64,000 nucleotides of DNA from contig NZ_KQ954244.1 in assembly GCF_001519075.1 (NCBI RefSeq), forward strand, positions 62,001 to 126,000, given 5' to 3'. Origin of the DNA: Novosphingobium fuchskuhlense. Its GTDB lineage: Bacteria; Pseudomonadota; Alphaproteobacteria; Sphingomonadales; Sphingomonadaceae. Position numbers and translations under genes: made by a program. Positions 60,708-64,000 of the stretch are shown here, piece after piece; positions within the stretch are counted from its first letter, which is position 1; each line of letters begins with the position of its first letter. The notes below the pieces were generated by a model. That model searched no databases, was not told the origin of the DNA, and was given only the letters and a program-made list of their open reading frames with translations.

Positions 60708-61386
60708 ATTTCCGGCGACTTGACTGGCCCACCAGCAGCCTGAAGCCGTTCGGACATCCACACACATGACAATGCGACATCCGGCGCCGCACAGATCGCA
60801 GCGTCAAATGTTCTCTATAACGGCGCGCCAGCGCTCTTGGCTGAATCGTCAGTGTGGTGCAGCCACCTCGGCAGGAGACACGCAGGCCAAGCCCAGCCAC
60901 GTCGGCGTCGACAAGTGACAATCCGAACAATCCCACCCGCTGCATTCGCCGAATGCTCGCTGGCGTCAGGATCCTTGACTGGTCGGGCGCTATGTTCAGG
61001 AGCCGCGCCCCCGACCGCAGCAAGCGCTGCGCCCATGTGGTTTCTGCGACGATGGCCTGCGCGCGCGTCCGATGGACCTGCAAGATACGAAAGATCGGCA
61101 TGGTCCCGCTGTGGATGAGTGTCGCCATTCTCTCATAGAGCGGACCGGGATCGTGCGGAACGACTGCTGCGTGCCGAAGGTGCGCCAGAATGCGCTGGCC
61201 GACATCCGCGGACTGTCCGGTGTAGATTGGCAGGCCGGGAAAGACGCCGCCAGGATCGGGCACCGTCGGATCGATGACGACATAGTTGACGTGCGCGCCT
61301 TTCGGCACGAGCGTCAGGATATCAACGACGATAGCCTTGAACTGCGCCCTGAGGCTCTCGGAGACGAAAGGTGGTTTTCTGCGCAT
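60682..61386 (-). CDS. GIY-YIG nuclease-like protein
   Basis: 234-residue protein. VNYVVID and, about 20 residues later, PIYTGQSADVGQRILAHLRH resemble the GIY-YIG catalytic core (two Tyr-containing strands followed by an Arg in a helix). The C-terminal part has a cysteine/histidine cluster (MSHCHVCGCPNG) that might bind zinc. The function is probably DNA cleavage or repair linked to the island, but the family match is by eye only. It is convergent with the small membrane protein gene and divergent from the Fic gene. Confidence 0.6.
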   Translation of the reverse strand: MRRKPPFVSESLRAQFKAIVVDILTLVPKGAHVNYVVIDPTVPDPGGVFPGLPIYTGQSADVGQRILAHLRHAAVVPHDPGPLYERMATLIHSGTMPIFRILQVHRTRAQAIVAETTWAQRLLRSGARLLNIAPDQSRILTPASIRRMQRVGLFGLSLVDADVAGLGLRVSCRGGCTTLTIQPRALARRYREHLTLRSVRRRMSHCHVCGCPNGFRLLVGQSSRRKFTPWPLVS

Positions 61387-61707
61387 CTGGTGATCCTTGC
61401 CGAGTTGCTGAACTCGACCTCATCATCGCCCCCTCCCCTCTTCCTTCGTCCAATTGGTTCAGTCTCGGCATTCTCCAGATAGCTCTGTGCCATCGGTCTG
61501 GATCTGCATTTCCCTTTTGCTTACAGGTTCTTGCGTTACCCTCCATCTGGCAATGCGGCGCAGTGTGCGCCCGTTTCTTTCTGATAATTTGCCACCTTGG
61601 CAAAGCACTTGCGGAGATTGCCGAGCATTTTCTCCGCATTTTTGCGGCGAATATGGCTTGCCATGCGGAGAAAATCCCTCATATTCGCCGCAAGAGGTGC
61701 GGAGATT
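61387..61707. promoter_or_regulatory. 321-base region upstream of the Fic gene with interleaved inverted repeats
   Basis: Gene-free stretch between divergent genes. It holds a short hairpin tttgcca/tggcaaa (61588-61604). Two perfect inverted repeats interlock: 61627-61639 with 61663-61675 (13 bp, attttctccgcat) and 61642-61655 with 61680-61693 (14 bp, ttgcggcgaatatg). A central atggc-tt-gccat (61653-61664) is also present. The word gcggagatt occurs at 61611 and again at 61700 just before the Fic start. Confidence 0.8.
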
Positions 61708-62808
61708 ATGAGCTACATTCACTTGCTGCCCGACTGGCCTGGCTTCCGGTGGTCCGAAACTGGTATCACGGCTCCACTGGCAGCTGTGCGCCACCGGCAA
61801 GGCCGGCTCATCGGCCGCATGGAAAGCCTCGGCTTTGAACGCCGCAACGAAGCCATTCTCGCCACCCTGACGGATGACGTGATCAAATCTAGCGAGATCG
61901 AGGGCGAGGCACTCGATCGCGAACAGGTTCGCTCATCAATTGCACGCCGCCTGGGGATGGACATCGCTGGTACCATTCACACGGATCGCAACGTCGAAGG
62001 CGTTGTCGAGATGATGCTCGATGCCACACAGAACTTCGCCAAGCCTCTCACCGAAGGCCGCCTGTTCGATTGGCATGCCGCACTGTTCCCAACCGGCCGA
62101 AGCGGCCTGACGCGAATAACAGTGGGCGCATGGCGACTGGACACGGAGGGTCCGATGCAGGTTGTCTCGGGTCCATACGGCCGCGAGCGAGTGCATTATG
62201 AGGCCCCGGCAGCCGAACGGCTTGCCGGTGAAATGTCATCTTTCCTCGCATGGTTCGAAGATCGAAACGAATGCGACGCGGTCATCAAGGCCGCCCTCGC
62301 ACACCTGTGGTATGTCACCATCCACCCGTTCGACGACGGCAATGGCCGCATCGCCAGAGCGATTGCCGACATGGCTCTGGCCCGTTCGGAAGGGAGCGCT
62401 CAACGCTTCTACTCCATGTCAGCCGAGATCCAGCAGCGCCGCAAAGGCTACTACGACATTCTGGAGAAGACCCAGAAGGGCGACCTCGATGTCACGGAAT
62501 GGCTGACCTGGTTTCTCGACTGTCTGGACGGAGCCATCACCCGATCCGAGACCGAACTGCAGCATGTTCTTGAGAAGGCTCGCTTCTGGGAGGCACACCG
62601 CGAGACGTATCTCAACGATCGCCAAAGGCTGATGCTCAACAAGCTGCTCGATGGCTTCGAAGGGAAGCTGACTTCGTCGAAGTGGGCGATCATTGCCAAA
62701 TGCTCACAGGATACAGCGCTGCGTGACATCGAGGCGCTGATTACATCCGGAATCCTTGAGAAGGAGCCCGCAGGTGGGCGGAGCACCAGCTATCGTCGGC
62801 CGCGATGA
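61708..62808 (+). CDS. Fic-domain protein with autoinhibitory motif and winged-helix tail
   Basis: 366-residue class II-type Fic protein. The N-terminal inhibitory helix motif SSEIEGE (about residues 58-64) precedes the Fic core, whose active-site motif is HPFDDGNGRIAR (about residues 207-218). The last ~60 residues look like a winged helix (KWAIIAKCSQDTALRDIEAL). Fic enzymes transfer AMP (or other nucleotides) to a target hydroxyl; the inhibitory Glu holds activity in check. ATG at 61708 lies behind GGAG. The winged helix together with the repeats directly upstream suggests self-regulated transcription. Toxin, defence or housekeeping roles are all possible. Confidence 0.9.
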   Translation: MSYIHLLPDWPGFRWSETGITAPLAAVRHRQGRLIGRMESLGFERRNEAILATLTDDVIKSSEIEGEALDREQVRSSIARRLGMDIAGTIHTDRNVEGVVEMMLDATQNFAKPLTEGRLFDWHAALFPTGRSGLTRITVGAWRLDTEGPMQVVSGPYGRERVHYEAPAAERLAGEMSSFLAWFEDRNECDAVIKAALAHLWYVTIHPFDDGNGRIARAIADMALARSEGSAQRFYSMSAEIQQRRKGYYDILEKTQKGDLDVTEWLTWFLDCLDGAITRSETELQHVLEKARFWEAHRETYLNDRQRLMLNKLLDGFEGKLTSSKWAIIAKCSQDTALRDIEALITSGILEKEPAGGRSTSYRRPR

Positions 62809-63014
62809 GCACGTCGTAATGTGGCTGGGGACTAGGCAGATCCCAGTGGCTTTGCTCGATGTGCAGGTCTGAGTGAATCCATGCGCACATGATGCGTCCA
62901 TGTTGGTTGATGGCGAAATCATCTATTTGAGGCGCCAGCCTGGGTCGGCTATTTTTCTGCAGTAACGTCATTCAAGCGTTGCAAACTGCAAGAGCGCTCT
63001 CCATATAGTGCTGT
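62809..63014. other. Gene-free gap between Fic and hsdS genes
   Basis: 206 bases, visibly richer in A/T than the surrounding DNA. It should contain the promoter of the restriction-modification locus. I see no clear repeat or RNA. Confidence 0.4.
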
Positions 63015-63620
63015 ATGCTCGATATTGCACTCCCAACGATTCGCTTGAGCGAGGCAGCCGAGGTCCGTTCCGGCTTTCCGTTCCGAGGGGCAATAGACTC
63101 GCTTCCTCCAGGCGACGTGATGGTGCTTCAGGTTCGAGATGTCATTGTTAACAGTTCGCCTGAGTGGCCGAACCTACTCCGCAAAGAATTGCCGAACTCA
63201 CGAGCGCCTGACTTCCTACGAGGAGGCGACGTACTCATCACCACTCGAGGCCGCCGGAACGATGCTTTGGCACTCCCGCCCCCGCCCGGTGACGCAGTAG
63301 CAGCTACAAATCTGTTTGTTATCAGAATAATGGATGGCGTCCCTTTGTTGGCCGCATTCCTCGCTTGGCAAATTAATCAAAGGCCCGCGCAAGACTTTCT
63401 TATGGCTGCAGCCACTGGATCACATATCCTCAACCTTACTCGACCAGCCCTTGAAGCGCTGCCAATCGCATTACCCAACCTTGAGCAGCAACAGCGGCTA
63501 GTGGAAGTAGCTAACAGTATTGCGCAGGAACAGACCCTGCTTATCCGCCTAATCGAAAATCGTCAGCAGCAGATGGACGCGCTCGCTTCGAAATTTCTGA
63601 CAGGAAAGACAATCGCATGA
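63015..63620 (+). CDS. hsdS: Short type I restriction specificity subunit (single target-recognition domain)
   Basis: 201-residue protein matching one half of an HsdS: a target-recognition domain (IRLSEAAEVRSGFPFRG start, GDVLITTRG in the middle, TGSHILNLTRPALEALPIAL near residue 145) followed by one long alpha helix (LEQQQRLVEVANSIAQEQ...). Normal HsdS proteins have two such units (~400 residues). The stop overlaps the hsdM start (ATGA). Two copies could pair to make a complete specificity unit that recognises a palindromic site. A second hsdS may exist downstream. Codon use is more A/T-rich than in the rest of the window. Confidence 0.85.
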   Translation: MLDIALPTIRLSEAAEVRSGFPFRGAIDSLPPGDVMVLQVRDVIVNSSPEWPNLLRKELPNSRAPDFLRGGDVLITTRGRRNDALALPPPPGDAVAATNLFVIRIMDGVPLLAAFLAWQINQRPAQDFLMAAATGSHILNLTRPALEALPIALPNLEQQQRLVEVANSIAQEQTLLIRLIENRQQQMDALASKFLTGKTIA

Positions 63621-64000
63621 ACGACCAGATCAAGCAGGATACGGTAAACAAGGCTGCATGGGCGGCGTGTGGCACGTTCCGGGGAACGGTCGATCCGGCT
63701 ATCTACAAGGATTACATCCTTGTGATGCTGTTCCTTAAGTACGTTAGCGACGTCTGGCAGGACCACCATGACGAGTATGTTCGGCAGTATGGCAACGAAC
63801 CTGCTCTTGTTGCCGAGATGATGAAGAACGAGCGCTTTGTTCTGCCTGAGGGCGCAACTTTCGCGGCTCTCTACGCACGCCGCCACGAGCCGGGCAATGG
63901 AGAGCGGATCGACAAGGCTTTGTCCGCGATCGAGGATGCGAACCTCGGCAAGCTCAATAACGTCTTTCAGGATATCAGCTTCAATGCCAACAAACTTGGT
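63617..64000 (+). CDS. hsdM: Type I restriction-modification methyltransferase subunit, N-terminal part
   Basis: The first 128 residues are visible before the window ends. They match the N-terminal helical domain of HsdM (AAWAACGTFRG, YKDYILVMLFLKYVSDVW), which contacts HsdS and DNA. The adenine-methylase motifs (NPPY and the AdoMet site) would lie beyond the window. It is translationally coupled to the short hsdS by ATGA. An hsdR gene is expected downstream. Confidence 0.92.
   Translation, partial: MNDQIKQDTVNKAAWAACGTFRGTVDPAIYKDYILVMLFLKYVSDVWQDHHDEYVRQYGNEPALVAEMMKNERFVLPEGATFAALYARRHEPGNGERIDKALSAIEDANLGKLNNVFQDISFNANKLG

Larger units (their letters stand above)
58258..64000. mobile_element. 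Left part of a tRNA-Val-integrated genomic island
   Basis: Starts at the 3' end of the tRNA gene and carries a tyrosine integrase, two small DNA-binding genes, an XRE regulator, a Fic protein and a type I restriction-modification locus. Base use becomes richer in A/T from about 62,800. The matching attachment repeat and the right end lie outside the window, so size and excision ability are unknown. Confidence 0.7.

Noticed and set aside
61387..61707. Small protein genes in the region before the Fic gene
   Set aside because: Open frames here have no ribosome site or recognisable fold, and the stretch is dominated by inverted repeats.

Overview
The window is high-GC DNA from an alphaproteobacterium, most likely a sphingomonad (Novosphingobium/Sphingobium-like). 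The grounds are the mixture of TonB-dependent receptors, many Rieske oxygenase alpha subunits, SDRs and SnoaL-like proteins, plus sphingomonad-style housekeeping genes (der, DUF983, DUF3297, a valine-degradation set). This is inference from gene content; no rRNA marker is present.

Region 1 (1-43,018) is a catabolic island built of short, often translationally coupled operons. Going left to right it holds: a minus-strand operon TonB receptor - Rieske - three SnoaL-like genes - Rieske (360-7206); a minus-strand operon SDR - Rieske - SDR - KstD-like flavoprotein - NmrA-like - MDR reductase - SDR (7432-14673); a plus-strand trio SnoaL-like - SDR - TIM-barrel (14762-16809); a lone S10 serine carboxypeptidase; a minus-strand operon DUF35 protein - thiolase-like protein - SDR - NmrA-like (18531-21835); a plus-strand MFS transporter - Rieske - TonB receptor (22026-27728); a stand-alone molybdopterin oxidoreductase; an MDR reductase; a minus-strand Rieske - SDR - SDR operon with a GFA protein and an acyl-CoA ligase upstream; and a plus-strand acyl-CoA module (thioesterase, family VIII esterase/beta-lactamase fold, 3-hydroxyacyl-CoA dehydrogenase, acyl-CoA ligase, thiolase).

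Taken together this looks like uptake and oxidative breakdown of a large, poorly soluble polycyclic substrate. Five Rieske oxygenases, one 3-ketosteroid-Delta1-dehydrogenase-like enzyme, four SnoaL-like proteins (three with the Tyr-x4-Asp...His arrangement I recall for the bile-acid 7-alpha-dehydratase BaiE), many alcohol dehydrogenases and an Ltp2-like thiolase/DUF35 pair all point towards a steroid, bile-salt or similar terpenoid. No extradiol ring-cleavage dioxygenase, ferredoxin, ferredoxin reductase or typical ring-hydroxylating beta subunit is encoded here, so the pathway cannot be complete within the window.

Region 2 (43,097-58,083) is more ordinary chromosome: an RTX calcium-binding secreted protein, an HD-domain protein, DUF983, the ribosome-assembly GTPase Der, a CHAP-domain exported protein, and valine/isobutyrate catabolism (acyl-CoA dehydrogenase, HIBYL-CoA hydrolase, enoyl-CoA hydratase, mmsB; and separately mmsA with a RidA-family gene). 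AraC- and LysR-type regulators are divergent from the two halves. A sterol-desaturase-fold membrane oxidase lies between them.

Region 3 (58,187-64,000) begins with a tRNA-Val(CAC) gene. A tyrosine integrase follows it, with two small DNA-binding genes, a divergent XRE regulator, small uncharacterised genes, a Fic-domain protein preceded by an unusual set of interleaved inverted repeats, and the start of a type I restriction-modification locus (a short hsdS, then hsdM running off the window). This is the left end of a tRNA-integrated genomic island. Its right end is outside the window.
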